Shown here piece by piece: positions 23,228-31,007 of a stretch of 64,000 nucleotides of DNA. Position numbers and translations under genes: made by a program. Under the pieces are notes generated by a model. The model saw nothing but the letters and a program-made list of their open reading frames with translations. It ran no database searches and had not been told where the DNA came from. Each line of letters opens with the position of its first letter. Positions within the stretch are counted from its first letter, which is position 1. This DNA comes from a virus: IMG/VR virus record IMGVR_UViG_3300042922_001182, positions 62,001-126,000 of that record; one strand, written 5' to 3'.

Positions 23228-23620
23228 GTGCCCGCTTCCACTTTGACTTCCCCCGCCAAGAAGACCCGCGTCAAGGGTCCCCGACCCACGCCGGGTCAGA
23301 ACAAGCGTCGCGGCGAGTTCCTCACCTCGGTCCAGAAGGACTGCGTCGAGCGCATGGGCCAGTGCAACGGCTGCCCCAACAACATCATGTCCTCCACCCC
23401 CTGCATGGTCAGGTTCTCCGCTGCGGTGAGGGACACCGTCGGCGCCACCGCCGAGCAGGAGAGGGCGGCCAAGAGCACCCAGAAGTACATGGAGAACAAC
23501 CCTGCCAGGCGGAATGTTACCTGCCCGAAGTGCAGCAGGTCGTGGACCACGACCCGTGCGCTTGCGGAGGTCTGCCCCGACTGCGTCAAGGATATCCGTC
23601 TGTTGAGCGGGAGGAAATAG
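23228..23620 (+). CDS. Zinc-ribbon protein
   Basis: A 130-residue protein from GTG 23228, two bases after the RNAP beta stop and with AAGGAGAG upstream. Two cysteine clusters are visible: CNGCPNN ... C around residues 46-60, and CPKCSRSWTTTRALAEVCPDC near 99-119, a classical zinc ribbon. The N-terminus is basic (KKTRVKGPRPTPGQNKRRG). Placement directly behind RNAP beta makes a nucleic-acid or transcription role plausible, but this is inference. Confidence 0.7.
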   Translation: MPASTLTSPAKKTRVKGPRPTPGQNKRRGEFLTSVQKDCVERMGQCNGCPNNIMSSTPCMVRFSAAVRDTVGATAEQERAAKSTQKYMENNPARRNVTCPKCSRSWTTTRALAEVCPDCVKDIRLLSGRK

Positions 23621-23621
23621 A

Positions 23622-23927
23622 ATGTCAACGCAACTAGTCGCTGCCTTCTCGCAGCTGCCCACCGTCACCCAGGTCTCCCTCGTCCTCACGACGGGGGCGG
23701 TCGTCCTGCTCGCCCTGCTGATCGTCCTGGCCCTGGTCCTGAAGTCGATCGCCAAGGACGCCACCCTGCGCGAGCAGGCCAGCGCCGGGATCGACATCGC
23801 CCAGTCCGTCCTCATGGTCGCCAACGGGGCTGCGGCCGAGGAGCTGGAGGCCCGCAGCAGGGTCCCCGCTAGGAGGAAGATCGCGGTCTTCCCCGGGAAG
23901 GAAGGGAACGATGAAGAGACGACCTGA
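23622..23927 (+). CDS. Small membrane protein
   Basis: A 101-residue protein; ATG at 23622 follows GGGAGGAAA. One transmembrane segment at about residues 18-42 (VSLVLTTGAVVLLALLIVLA) followed by a cytoplasmic-looking charged tail. Overlaps the next gene by 17 bases. No family recognised. Confidence 0.7.
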   Translation: MSTQLVAAFSQLPTVTQVSLVLTTGAVVLLALLIVLALVLKSIAKDATLREQASAGIDIAQSVLMVANGAAAEELEARSRVPARRKIAVFPGKEGNDEETT

Positions 23928-24252
23928 GACGCTTCTCATGCGGTTCACCCTCCGCCTCGGCCGGTGGAAGGGGGTCCGCGTCTACAAGCTCCTCTACATC
24001 GTGGACGCCGACAGGGTGATCTACCGGCGGGAGGAGCCGTCCTTCCTCCCCTTCCTCACCCGGGTCGAGGAGGAGCAGTTCAAGACCAACCGGGACTCCT
24101 CCGTCCGCATCTTCCGGCAGATAAGGGACCGCCTGGAGGAGTGCGGCTTCGACGTCTCGATGATCGAGGACCTACGACCCGAGTTCTTCGACGAGCCGGT
24201 CGAGGAGGCCAGCGTCGTTAGCAAGAAGCCCAAGGGGTTCCTCCTCCCGTAG
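23911..24252 (+). CDS. Hypothetical basic protein
   Basis: A 113-residue protein from ATG 23911 with GGAAGGAAGGG upstream, overlapping the previous gene. Basic N-terminus (KRRPETLLMRFTLRLGRWKG) followed by a strand KLLYIVDADRVIYRREE. No family recognised. Last plus-strand gene before a bidirectional terminator. Confidence 0.65.
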   Translation: MKRRPETLLMRFTLRLGRWKGVRVYKLLYIVDADRVIYRREEPSFLPFLTRVEEEQFKTNRDSSVRIFRQIRDRLEECGFDVSMIEDLRPEFFDEPVEEASVVSKKPKGFLLP

Positions 24253-24259
24253 CAACGAG

Positions 24260-24298
24260 AAGAACGGAAACGGCACGCGCCGTTTCCGTTCTTTTTTA
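24260..24298. terminator. Bidirectional terminator between convergent genes
   Basis: AAGAACGGAAACGGC-ACGC-GCCGTTTCCGTTCTT, 15 perfect pairs, followed by a six-T run. It lies between a plus-strand stop (24252) and a minus-strand stop (24296). Confidence 0.8.
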
Positions 24299-24994
24299 TC
24301 CGATGTAGAGCTTCCTGACCTTGGGGGTCCTGAGGACGTTCCCCCGCCACCGCTCCAAGAGCTCGTCCCTCTTGCTCTCGGCGTCCGAGTAGGAGTCGAG
24401 GTTGAGGTCGATGCTCCCGAAGGGGGAGTTGATGCTGGCGAACTTGGACCTGACCTGGTAGATGGCGTCCTTCACGTCGAGGACGCAAAGCTTCAGGAAC
24501 TCCTCTCGCATGTTCTCGGGGATGGTCGCCATGTGGCTGGGGTGGTGGACCTTCACCTCGAACAGGATGGTCCCGGGCGCCAGGACCTTCGGATGGATTT
24601 CCACCTGGTTGGGGGCGTGCCACTCGAACGTCAGCGGGTGCTCGTTGAACGACCCCAGGTCCGCCATCATCTGGCGGGTGAAGGGGTCCTCCGTAGCGTA
24701 GGCCGGGTTCGGGGTGAGGCCGCCCATGCCGCTGGTGTAGTCGGTCAGCATCTTGGCCACGCCGACCACGCGGAGATCCGTCTTCAGGTAGTAGAGGCCC
24801 TGCCGACCCGGCACGGCATCGGCCACCGTGTCCACCGTCAGGCGGATCCGGTGGGGGAAGTAGGTGCTGAAGGTCGGGATGCTGACCTGCTTCACGATGT
24901 CCAGCAGGGAGCCAGTGGCGAGCTCGATCAGGTTGCTGGACGCGCCGATCTTGAGCTCGATGTACCTCAGGACGTCGGTGGGACTCAGGGACAT
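24296..24994 (-). CDS. Putative neck/head-tail connector protein
   Basis: A 232-residue minus-strand protein. The N-terminus (TDVLRYIELKIGASSNLIEL ... LDIVKQVSIPTFSTYFP) followed by GLYYLKTDLRVVGVAKML resembles large-phage neck/connector proteins, which open with an 'ILxYIxxKLG ... EL...L..I...A...Y..Y.P' pattern and then 'Y.LP.D...I..V'. This is pattern recall rather than alignment. It is encoded three bases downstream of the prohead protease, consistent with a head-assembly pair. Confidence 0.45.
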   Translation of the reverse strand: MSLSPTDVLRYIELKIGASSNLIELATGSLLDIVKQVSIPTFSTYFPHRIRLTVDTVADAVPGRQGLYYLKTDLRVVGVAKMLTDYTSGMGGLTPNPAYATEDPFTRQMMADLGSFNEHPLTFEWHAPNQVEIHPKVLAPGTILFEVKVHHPSHMATIPENMREEFLKLCVLDVKDAIYQVRSKFASINSPFGSIDLNLDSYSDAESKRDELLERWRGNVLRTPKVRKLYIG

Positions 24995-24997
24995 AGA

Positions 24998-25819
24998 CTA
25001 CCTCCCACCGAGCAAGAAGCCGCGCAGCTCCTTCTGGATGTGCTCCTCGACGCGCACGTTGGCCGTGACGTTCTGGCCGTCCGTGATGGTGACGAAGCGG
25101 CAGTCCTCCGACAGCTTCGCGCCGAAGGTGGGGATCTCGAACTGGTCCGAGATGTCCCGGAGGTTCTGGCTGCTGCTCTTGATGAAGTCCATGACGGCGC
25201 TCTCCATCACGGGGATGATGAGGCCCTCGGTCATGATCTTCTTGTCGAAGGCGTCGTACAGGCTGGAGCCCTCGTTGAGGGTCTTCTGCATGTAGGCGTT
25301 GTCGTGCGAGGGGTGGATCACCCAGTCGTACGCCAGGATGTTCAAGGGGGACTTGATCTCCAGGTAGTCCTTCTTCTGCTCGGTGATGGGGCCGATGCCG
25401 CGCATCGAGAACGCCACCTTGGAGCCCTGGCGGATCAGGCCGCCGAAGTCCTTGCCGACGGCGGTCATGGCGGACTCCACGATGCCCTTGATGACGGTGC
25501 CCTCCATCCAGGCCCTCGTCACGATGTGCGAGATCCTGGTGTGGTCGATGGAGAGCTGGCGCTGCATGTCGGAGCTGATCGGGTGACCGGCCTCGCCGTA
25601 CCAGGTCTTCGTCTTGACGCGCTCGATGACGTAGGGGGCCTTCAGCGCCTCGTTCAGGGTCTTCGAACCGTACAAGCGCTTGTTGCGATTGGCACGGTCG
25701 GCGTCCTGGAGGAACGTCTCGATGGCGACGAACTCCTTCTGCTCGCTGATGATGGTGGGCTTGTACTCCTGCTCCGCCGCCTCGGAGATGATCAGGTAGC
25801 CCTTGTTGCTGGTATCCAT
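24998..25819 (-). CDS. Prohead core protease (T4 gp21-like serine protease)
   Basis: A 273-residue protein. LQDADRANRNKRLYG, then WYGEAGHP (His79), then RISHIVTRAWMEGTVIKG, and finally LIRQGSKVAFSMRGIG (Ser138 in SMRG) follow the order of the U9/S80 prohead proteases: a catalytic His in a G-x-x-x-HP context, then a Ser in S-x-RG. These enzymes sit inside the procapsid and cleave scaffold and capsid N-termini during maturation. The GSKV-x-FSxRGxG block is especially typical. ATG at 25819 has GGGAGAGG upstream on the minus strand and an AACA-N6-TAAG element 34-47 bases upstream. Confidence 0.85.
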   Translation of the reverse strand: MDTSNKGYLIISEAAEQEYKPTIISEQKEFVAIETFLQDADRANRNKRLYGSKTLNEALKAPYVIERVKTKTWYGEAGHPISSDMQRQLSIDHTRISHIVTRAWMEGTVIKGIVESAMTAVGKDFGGLIRQGSKVAFSMRGIGPITEQKKDYLEIKSPLNILAYDWVIHPSHDNAYMQKTLNEGSSLYDAFDKKIMTEGLIIPVMESAVMDFIKSSSQNLRDISDQFEIPTFGAKLSEDCRFVTITDGQNVTANVRVEEHIQKELRGFLLGGR

Positions 25820-25852
25820 ATGCTGCCTCTCCCTTAGTCTCGCTAGATCTTC

Positions 25853-25866
25853 CTTATACTATTGTT
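25853..25866 (-). promoter_or_regulatory. Candidate late promoter, AACA-N6-TAAG (minus strand)
   Basis: Read on the minus strand: AACA-ATAGTA-TAAG, 34 bases before the prohead protease start. The same pattern is found before the minus-strand genes at 31733 and 60483. Confidence 0.5.
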
Positions 25867-25899
25867 GGAGGATGAAAGCGAATCTACCGTAAACCCGTA

Positions 25900-25909
25900 C
25901 ACACATTAT
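25900..25909 (+). promoter_or_regulatory. Candidate phage promoter, CACACATTAT
   Basis: Variant of the CACATATTAT element in the divergent gap, about 34 bases from the oppositely directed minus-strand element and 44 bases before TTG 25953. Confidence 0.45.
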
Positions 25910-25952
25910 CTTCATGACCAAACCACTTGTTAGCAAGGAAGGAAGGAACCTT

Positions 25953-26258
25953 TTGCTGAAAGCTGTTGAACCCATGATCACCAAGATGATCGACATCGCG
26001 ATGGCCAACCTCGACGTCAACAACGGGTTGAGCGTCTTCAACCAGGCCTATAACCTGGTGCAGGACCTCATCCGGTTCCTCGACAGCGACCCCAGGTGGG
26101 CCGCCACCATCATCATGACGATTCGCTCCTTGACGTACAAGGGCTACGACATGAACAAGAGCCAGGCCTTCGAGGACCTCAAGACGGAGGCCTACCTCAT
26201 CCAGCAGGTACTGCACAACACCATGAGCGCCGGTCTGGCGCTGTCCCCCACCCGCTAG
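25953..26258 (+). CDS. Hypothetical helical protein
   Basis: A 101-residue protein. TTG at 25953 is chosen because AAGGAAGGAAGGAA (25935-25948) ends five bases upstream; an in-frame ATG at 25914 has no ribosome binding site and would lie only four bases after the promoter-like element. Nearly all-helical (AVEPMITKMIDIAMANLDVN). No family recognised. Confidence 0.6.
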   Translation: MLKAVEPMITKMIDIAMANLDVNNGLSVFNQAYNLVQDLIRFLDSDPRWAATIIMTIRSLTYKGYDMNKSQAFEDLKTEAYLIQQVLHNTMSAGLALSPTR

Positions 26259-26276
26259 AGCAGAAGGAAGAGTCCC

Positions 26277-26348
26277 ATGATTCGCATCCAACCCCACTAC
26301 GTCATCCGTCGCAAGGGCGGCCTCATCATCCGCACCGGCGGCAAGTAG
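26277..26348 (+). CDS. Tiny basic peptide
   Basis: A 23-codon frame between a good ribosome binding site (AGAAGGAAG) and a terminator. The product is arginine/lysine-rich with a repeated V-I-R / I-I-R pattern (YVIRRKGG, LIIRTGGK). Supported only by position and ribosome binding site. Confidence 0.4.
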   Translation: MIRIQPHYVIRRKGGLIIRTGGK

Positions 26349-26355
26349 GAAGAGG

Positions 26356-26381
26356 AGAGGGGCACGCGCCCCTCTTTTTTT
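26356..26381 (+). terminator. Rho-independent terminator
   Basis: AGAGGGGC-ACGC-GCCCCTCT followed by a seven-T run. The core GGC-ACGC-GCC is the same as in the 24260 terminator. Confidence 0.8.
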
Positions 26382-26442
26382 ATTAGGGGGACGCGGGCCC
26401 TCAACACCCACTTGTACGACACCCACACGCTAGGAGAGGACA

Positions 26443-26934
26443 ATGGAGAAAATCGACACCGTCAGCATCACCGCTGACCTGACCGCAATCGGCTTGGAGG
26501 AATTCGAGCGCATGGTGAAGTGGGTGAGGGAGAAGCACCCGGACGCCAGGCTCGTCCACTCTTTCCCCGAGCAGGTGAAGGGCCTCCTCTCCAAGCGGGA
26601 GAACGCCCGCAAGACCAAGACCAAGGTGAAGATCGACTTCAGCAAGGAGTCCGATAGCCCCGACGACCCCACCAGGGTGGGCCAGGTGCTTGAGCGCCAC
26701 TTCCCCATGGGTCGGCAGTTCCCCGGCGAGCTCAAGGGCCGCCAGCCCTACTTCTCCAACACCTACGGCGTGGCCTTCCGCGCCACCATGACGAACTACA
26801 TGAGGCAGACCGGTGGCACCGCCTACTTCGTCAGCCCCTTCGACAGCTCCCCCGACTGCCTGGACGAGTTCTCCCGACTTGAAGCCGCTGGCGTCAAGGT
26901 CCAGGTGATCGTGCCGGGGCTCATCCCCCAATAG
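26443..26934 (+). CDS. Hypothetical protein upstream of SbcC-like ATPase
   Basis: A 163-residue protein; ATG at 26443 follows AGGAGAGG. Helical N-terminus (EEFERMVKWVREKHPDARLV), a basic linker (KRENARKTKTKVK) and a C-terminal domain ending QVIVPGLIPQ. No family recognised. Ten bases separate it from the ATPase gene, so the two are probably co-expressed. Confidence 0.7.
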   Translation: MEKIDTVSITADLTAIGLEEFERMVKWVREKHPDARLVHSFPEQVKGLLSKRENARKTKTKVKIDFSKESDSPDDPTRVGQVLERHFPMGRQFPGELKGRQPYFSNTYGVAFRATMTNYMRQTGGTAYFVSPFDSSPDCLDEFSRLEAAGVKVQVIVPGLIPQ

Positions 26935-26944
26935 GAGACAGACA

Positions 26945-29662
26945 TTGAGGATCGACTACCTTAAGCTGGAGAACTACGCCGGTATCGCGCACGGCACGGG
27001 CTTGACCGAGATCGAGCTGGACTTCTCCGCTGGCAACCGCTTCATCATGCTGGTGGGCAAGAACGGCAGCGGCAAGACGACGATCCTGTCGGCCTTCCAC
27101 CCCTTCGCCGGTACCTACGACAGCCGCCCGACGCCCATCACCCCCGGCAAGGAGGGCCGCAAGGTCGTCCGTATCAGCCACGACGGCTCCACCTACGAGG
27201 TCCAGCACTTTTACGGCAAGCGTGCCGTCAAGTCCTTCATCTCCAAGGACGGCGTCGAGCTGAACGAGAACGGCGGCGTGACGACCTTCAAGGATCTCGT
27301 GCTGACCGAGCTGGGCCTGGACGAGGACTACTTCAAGATCGGCCGCATCGGCTCCAACGTCTCCAGCTTCACCGACCTCACCACCGCGAAGCGCAAGGAG
27401 TTCATCTCGAACTTCCTGCCGGAGATCGACGACTACCTCACCTGTCACAAGAACGCCAACGCCCGCTTCAACCTGGTGAAGAAGGAGGTCGCTACCATCA
27501 GCGACCAGCTCAAGCGCATCGACACTCTGGAAGCCCTCCAGTCGCTGCTTGAGGCAGATACCGGTCGTCTGACCGCCTTCGAGACCGACATCCAAGCGGC
27601 GTCGGAGGAGAAGGCCAGGAACCACGGCAGGTCCCAGCAGATCTCGGCGGACATGGTGCCTCTTCGTGCTGCGTCAGCCGACTTCGTCGCCTACGCCAAG
27701 GTCCACGCCAAGGCCAGCGCCACCGTGAGCGCCCTGGGCGCCAAGCACCCCAAGCTGGCCGCTCTGTCGGTCGCCGAGGTGCGCTCCATGCTGGCCGCGA
27801 CCAACGAGGCCCAAGCCGCTACCGTGGCGACCTTGGACAGCGTGAAGGTCAGGCTGCAGGACGCGCTGGTCGAGTCGGCCCGCAGGGTCAACGCCAAGAA
27901 GTCGAAGAAGGACCAGCTAGCCAAGCTAGGTCGGACCGACGAGACGGCGGAGGAGATCGATCAGCTCGTCGCCTCCCTTAGCGAGCGCGTCGCCTACGCC
28001 GCTTCCGAGCTTGCCGCCCTGAAGGCCAAGGGCTTCCCCGATCTGTCGGGGATTCCCTCCAAAGACGTGCTCACAGCGAAGGGCCTTCTCAAGGAGCTCA
28101 GCGACTACCTGCTCCTCACCCTGAGGGGCGACGGAGGTCAGGATGTCCGTAGCTTCTTCGTGGTGGAGCTGGAATCGGGAACGCTCAGCGCGGCCTCCAT
28201 CGCCTCGATGGTCCACGAGTCCCGGGAGGCTTCCAAGGCCGCGATCGCTAAGTGCGTTGCCATCAGGGAGGAGATCGCTGGTCTGAAGGGAAACCTCGGA
28301 CAGCTCGAAATCCTCAAGAAGCGCCCCGCCGAGTGCCGGATGGACCACTGCGCCTTCATAAGCAACGCCCTCCAGTACAAGGACCTCCCCCTGACCATCA
28401 AGGGCAAGGAGATCGAGCTCCAGAGGGCCGAGGAAGCGGCGGCCTCCTTAGGGGATGACCTTGAGAGCTGTCTGGGCATGCAGAAGATCTACGAGGCCTT
28501 CAAGCAGTACGCCCTTCGCGCCTCCAAGTACGACATGCTTCAGCGCATCCCCGGTCTCTACGAGAGCCTGTCGACCGCCAAGGCGATCGCCGGTCTCCTC
28601 TGGAAGCCGGAGGCCGAGATCGAGGACTACCTCGACCTGGGCCGGGCCCACCGTGCGGCCGTCCTGGCCGAGGCCCTCGCCGAGTCGGAGGAGAAGGTCA
28701 AGATCGCCAAGGAGAGGCTGGAGATGGTCCGCTCCCAGCAGGACACCATCGACAGCATCCGGAACGAGCTGAAGGACCTGGAAACCTCCTGCACGGAGGC
28801 CGACCAGCTAGCGGACCAGCTTGCCGAGGAGGAGAAGGCCCTCGTCGACAAGCACGCCAAGGCTACCCTCCGCATCGAGGTCCTAGGCACCTTCCTGAGC
28901 GCCATGGAGGAGATGCAGACGACCACCAGCACCTTGGCCGCGCTGGAATCCGACAACAACCGCTTCAGCGACCTCTCGGCGCAGCTGAAGCTCGCCACGT
29001 CGGAGGCCGAAAAGGCCGAGAAGAGGGCCGCCGATCTGACCAGGGAAAAGGCCCCGCTGGTGAAGCGCATCGACGACGTGAAGCTTCGGATCGCCAAGAG
29101 GGAGGAGCTGGAGCAGCGCATCGCTTCCCTTGAGGACTCCTACAAGACCCTTGACCTGATCCGGCGATCCCTGGACCCCGCCAAGGGCATCCCGCTGTTC
29201 TTCATCGACGGATACCTGAAGCGCACCAAGCGCATCTGCAACGAGCTGCTGTCGCTGGCCTACGGCGACCGCTTCCGGGTCAGCGACTTCGTCATCAGCG
29301 ACAAGGAGTTCAAGATCCAGGTCCGCAAGCAGGACGCTGGGATCCTAGACGACGTCCTCCACGCCTCCCAGGGCGAAAGGGCGCTGGTCACGATCAGCCT
29401 CTCCCTGGCGCTCATCGAGCAGGCCATCTCCAAGTACAACATCCTGTGCCTGGACGAGATGGACGGCCCGCTGGACGCCGACAACCGCTCGGCCTTCGTC
29501 GAGATGCTGGACACCCAGGCCCGCAAGCTGGGCATCGAGCAGGTCCTGCTCATCTCCCACAACGAGAACTTCTTCGGACAGCCCATCGACCTGGTGCTGC
29601 TGGACGGAGCCAACGTAGACGCCACTTCGGTCCCGGACGCCCGGGTCGTATTCGGAGGATAG
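26945..29662 (+). CDS. SbcC/Rad50-like recombination ATPase (T4 gp46 type)
   Basis: A 905-residue SMC-like ATPase. Walker A is GKNGSGKTT (residues 38-46), followed by a Q-loop region. Long coiled coils flank a hook-like C-x4-C (C464 and C469, in ECRMDHCAF). The ABC signature is SQGERALVTISLSLAL (about 807) and Walker B is ILCLDEMDGPLD (about 833), with a final LLISHNE switch His. Such proteins work with an SbcD/Mre11 (gp47) nuclease to process DNA ends and recombination intermediates; no nuclease partner is in this window. The hook spacing (x4 rather than x2) is unusual. Start TTG 26945 behind AGGAGA. Confidence 0.85.
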   Translation: MRIDYLKLENYAGIAHGTGLTEIELDFSAGNRFIMLVGKNGSGKTTILSAFHPFAGTYDSRPTPITPGKEGRKVVRISHDGSTYEVQHFYGKRAVKSFISKDGVELNENGGVTTFKDLVLTELGLDEDYFKIGRIGSNVSSFTDLTTAKRKEFISNFLPEIDDYLTCHKNANARFNLVKKEVATISDQLKRIDTLEALQSLLEADTGRLTAFETDIQAASEEKARNHGRSQQISADMVPLRAASADFVAYAKVHAKASATVSALGAKHPKLAALSVAEVRSMLAATNEAQAATVATLDSVKVRLQDALVESARRVNAKKSKKDQLAKLGRTDETAEEIDQLVASLSERVAYAASELAALKAKGFPDLSGIPSKDVLTAKGLLKELSDYLLLTLRGDGGQDVRSFFVVELESGTLSAASIASMVHESREASKAAIAKCVAIREEIAGLKGNLGQLEILKKRPAECRMDHCAFISNALQYKDLPLTIKGKEIELQRAEEAAASLGDDLESCLGMQKIYEAFKQYALRASKYDMLQRIPGLYESLSTAKAIAGLLWKPEAEIEDYLDLGRAHRAAVLAEALAESEEKVKIAKERLEMVRSQQDTIDSIRNELKDLETSCTEADQLADQLAEEEKALVDKHAKATLRIEVLGTFLSAMEEMQTTTSTLAALESDNNRFSDLSAQLKLATSEAEKAEKRAADLTREKAPLVKRIDDVKLRIAKREELEQRIASLEDSYKTLDLIRRSLDPAKGIPLFFIDGYLKRTKRICNELLSLAYGDRFRVSDFVISDKEFKIQVRKQDAGILDDVLHASQGERALVTISLSLALIEQAISKYNILCLDEMDGPLDADNRSAFVEMLDTQARKLGIEQVLLISHNENFFGQPIDLVLLDGANVDATSVPDARVVFGG

Positions 29663-29669
29663 ACTTCAA

Positions 29670-30257
29670 ATGGAACAGAGCAACGTCGGATTCTACTGCC
29701 GCCAGTGCGGCACCCGCTGGGAGACCAAGGAGCAGGCCGAGGCCTGCTCTACGACCCCCGTCATCCCCTTCGGCACAAAGTACGTGACTACCCGCCAGGC
29801 CCAGGTCAAGCACGTCCTCCTGAGGGTGAAGGGCATCCGTGGCACCGGCTGCTGCCAGACGCTCGTCCTGAGCATGCCCACCACGTTCGTCGAGGAGATG
29901 CGCGGCCTCACCAAGTTCCGCCACGGCTCCTGGAAGCAGAACTGCGAGGAGTACAGCGTCAGCCGCACGACGAAGACCCACCCGGACGACATCATCCCGG
30001 TGACCGAGTCCATGCTCCTCGCACGGGCGTCCCACATCAACTCCGCCATCGCCAGGCTTGAGAACGTTATCAAGACCCTCCGCCGCATCCAGGCCTTCTA
30101 CAAGACCGTCTTCGAGAACGGCGAGTACGCCGCCCCGAGCGAGGACAAGAAGCTGGCGAACTCGTACAGCAAGGAGCTGGATAAGCTGGGATGGAAGCGC
30201 AAGCAGCAGCCCGACGCGGCGACCCAGGTCTCCGGGGAGACGGGGCCTAACGCGTAA
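29670..30257 (+). CDS. Zinc-finger-like protein downstream of SbcC-like gene
   Basis: A 195-residue protein; ATG at 29670 has GGAGGATAG upstream. The N-terminus FYCRQCGTRWETKEQAEAC looks like a zinc finger (C-x2-C ... C), with a further GCC pair near residue 60. The C-terminal half is helical and basic. No family recognised. Confidence 0.7.
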   Translation: MEQSNVGFYCRQCGTRWETKEQAEACSTTPVIPFGTKYVTTRQAQVKHVLLRVKGIRGTGCCQTLVLSMPTTFVEEMRGLTKFRHGSWKQNCEEYSVSRTTKTHPDDIIPVTESMLLARASHINSAIARLENVIKTLRRIQAFYKTVFENGEYAAPSEDKKLANSYSKELDKLGWKRKQQPDAATQVSGETGPNA

Positions 30258-30321
30258 AAGGGCCCGCCAACACCATGATACGCCGGGGCTGGTGATGCCA
30301 ATCCACCCGCCCCGGTTCCAA

Positions 30322-30395
30322 GCCTTCGTAGCTCAGCTGGACAGAGCGGGTCCGTCCTAAGGACAAGGTCGGGGGTTCGAATCCCTCCGGGGGCG
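30322..30395 (+). tRNA. tRNA-Arg (anticodon CCU)
   Basis: A 74-base cloverleaf. Acceptor GCCTTCG pairs with CGGGGGC (two G-T pairs). The D stem is GCTC/GAGC around AGCTGGACA. The anticodon loop is GTCCTAA, with U33 followed by CCU. The T arm is GGGGG-TTCGAAT-CCCTC, with a five-base variable loop. The outermost anticodon-stem pair is a G-A mismatch. CCA is not encoded. It reads AGG, a codon used heavily in this window's genes, so it likely supplements the host pool. Confidence 0.85.
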
Positions 30396-30438
30396 CTCGC
30401 CGAAAGGCGCTAACGGCAAAGAGAAGGAGAGAAGCAAC

Positions 30439-30789
30439 ATGGATCGTCAGGAACGCGTTGCCCAAGTGGCCGCGCAGGTCGCCGCCGAGAAGAAGCAGGG
30501 CCTCACGGAGCGGGCCGTTCTCGCCACGCTAGGCGCCATTGTCGTCAGGACGAGCATCGCCAAGCTGCCGGATCAGGAAACCCGCGTGGTTTGGCAGGCA
30601 GCATACCCCGGGGTCAAGATCCTCTGCAACGAGGCGAACCGCCACATGGACGACCTGCTCGGCCACGGCGAGACGCCGGACGCAGCGGTGGCGGACCTGC
30701 TTGACGAGGCCACCCGCTTCGAGGGCAAGCTCTACTACATGACCTCCCCCGTCAGCCTGGCTGGCAAGGTCGCCGAGATCAGGGGCTAG
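30439..30789 (+). CDS. Hypothetical helical protein
   Basis: A 116-residue protein; ATG at 30439 follows AGAAGGAGAG. Alanine-rich helices (RVAQVAAQVAAEKKQG, AAVADLLDEATRFEGKL). No family recognised. Confidence 0.65.
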   Translation: MDRQERVAQVAAQVAAEKKQGLTERAVLATLGAIVVRTSIAKLPDQETRVVWQAAYPGVKILCNEANRHMDDLLGHGETPDAAVADLLDEATRFEGKLYYMTSPVSLAGKVAEIRG

Positions 30790-30792
30790 GCC

Positions 30793-30930
30793 GTGGGCAG
30801 GGAGAAGATCGTCATCGTGGGGAAGTCCCTGCTGCTGGGTGCCGCCGTGGCCTTCGCCATCGGCGTCCCCGCCATGATCATCGCCTCGGCGAAGCCGCCA
30901 TCGGACGGCCCGGCGTTCGACAGGCGCTAG
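30793..30930 (+). CDS. Small single-pass membrane protein
   Basis: A 45-residue protein starting at GTG 30793, three bases after the previous stop. One hydrophobic segment at about residues 12-32 (LLLGAAVAFAIGVPAMIIAS). No family recognised. Confidence 0.5.
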   Translation: MGREKIVIVGKSLLLGAAVAFAIGVPAMIIASAKPPSDGPAFDRR

Positions 30931-30954
30931 ACAACTTTCTACGAGCGGGGGAAT

Positions 30955-31001
30955 AACGCAGAAGCGGCTAAGGCGTAGTGCCTTAGCCGCTTCTGCGTTT
31001 C
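30955..31001. terminator. Bidirectional terminator between convergent genes
   Basis: A 20-base perfect inverted repeat (30955-30974 with 30980-30999) with a five-base loop, followed by T's on the plus side and lying seven bases from the minus-strand stop at 31008. Confidence 0.8.
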
Positions 31002-31007
31002 TTCCCT

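Noticed and set aside
25914-25952. ATG 25914 as the start of the 25953-26258 gene
   Set aside because: It lies only four bases after the promoter-like element with no ribosome binding site, while TTG 25953 has AAGGAAGGAAGGAA directly upstream.
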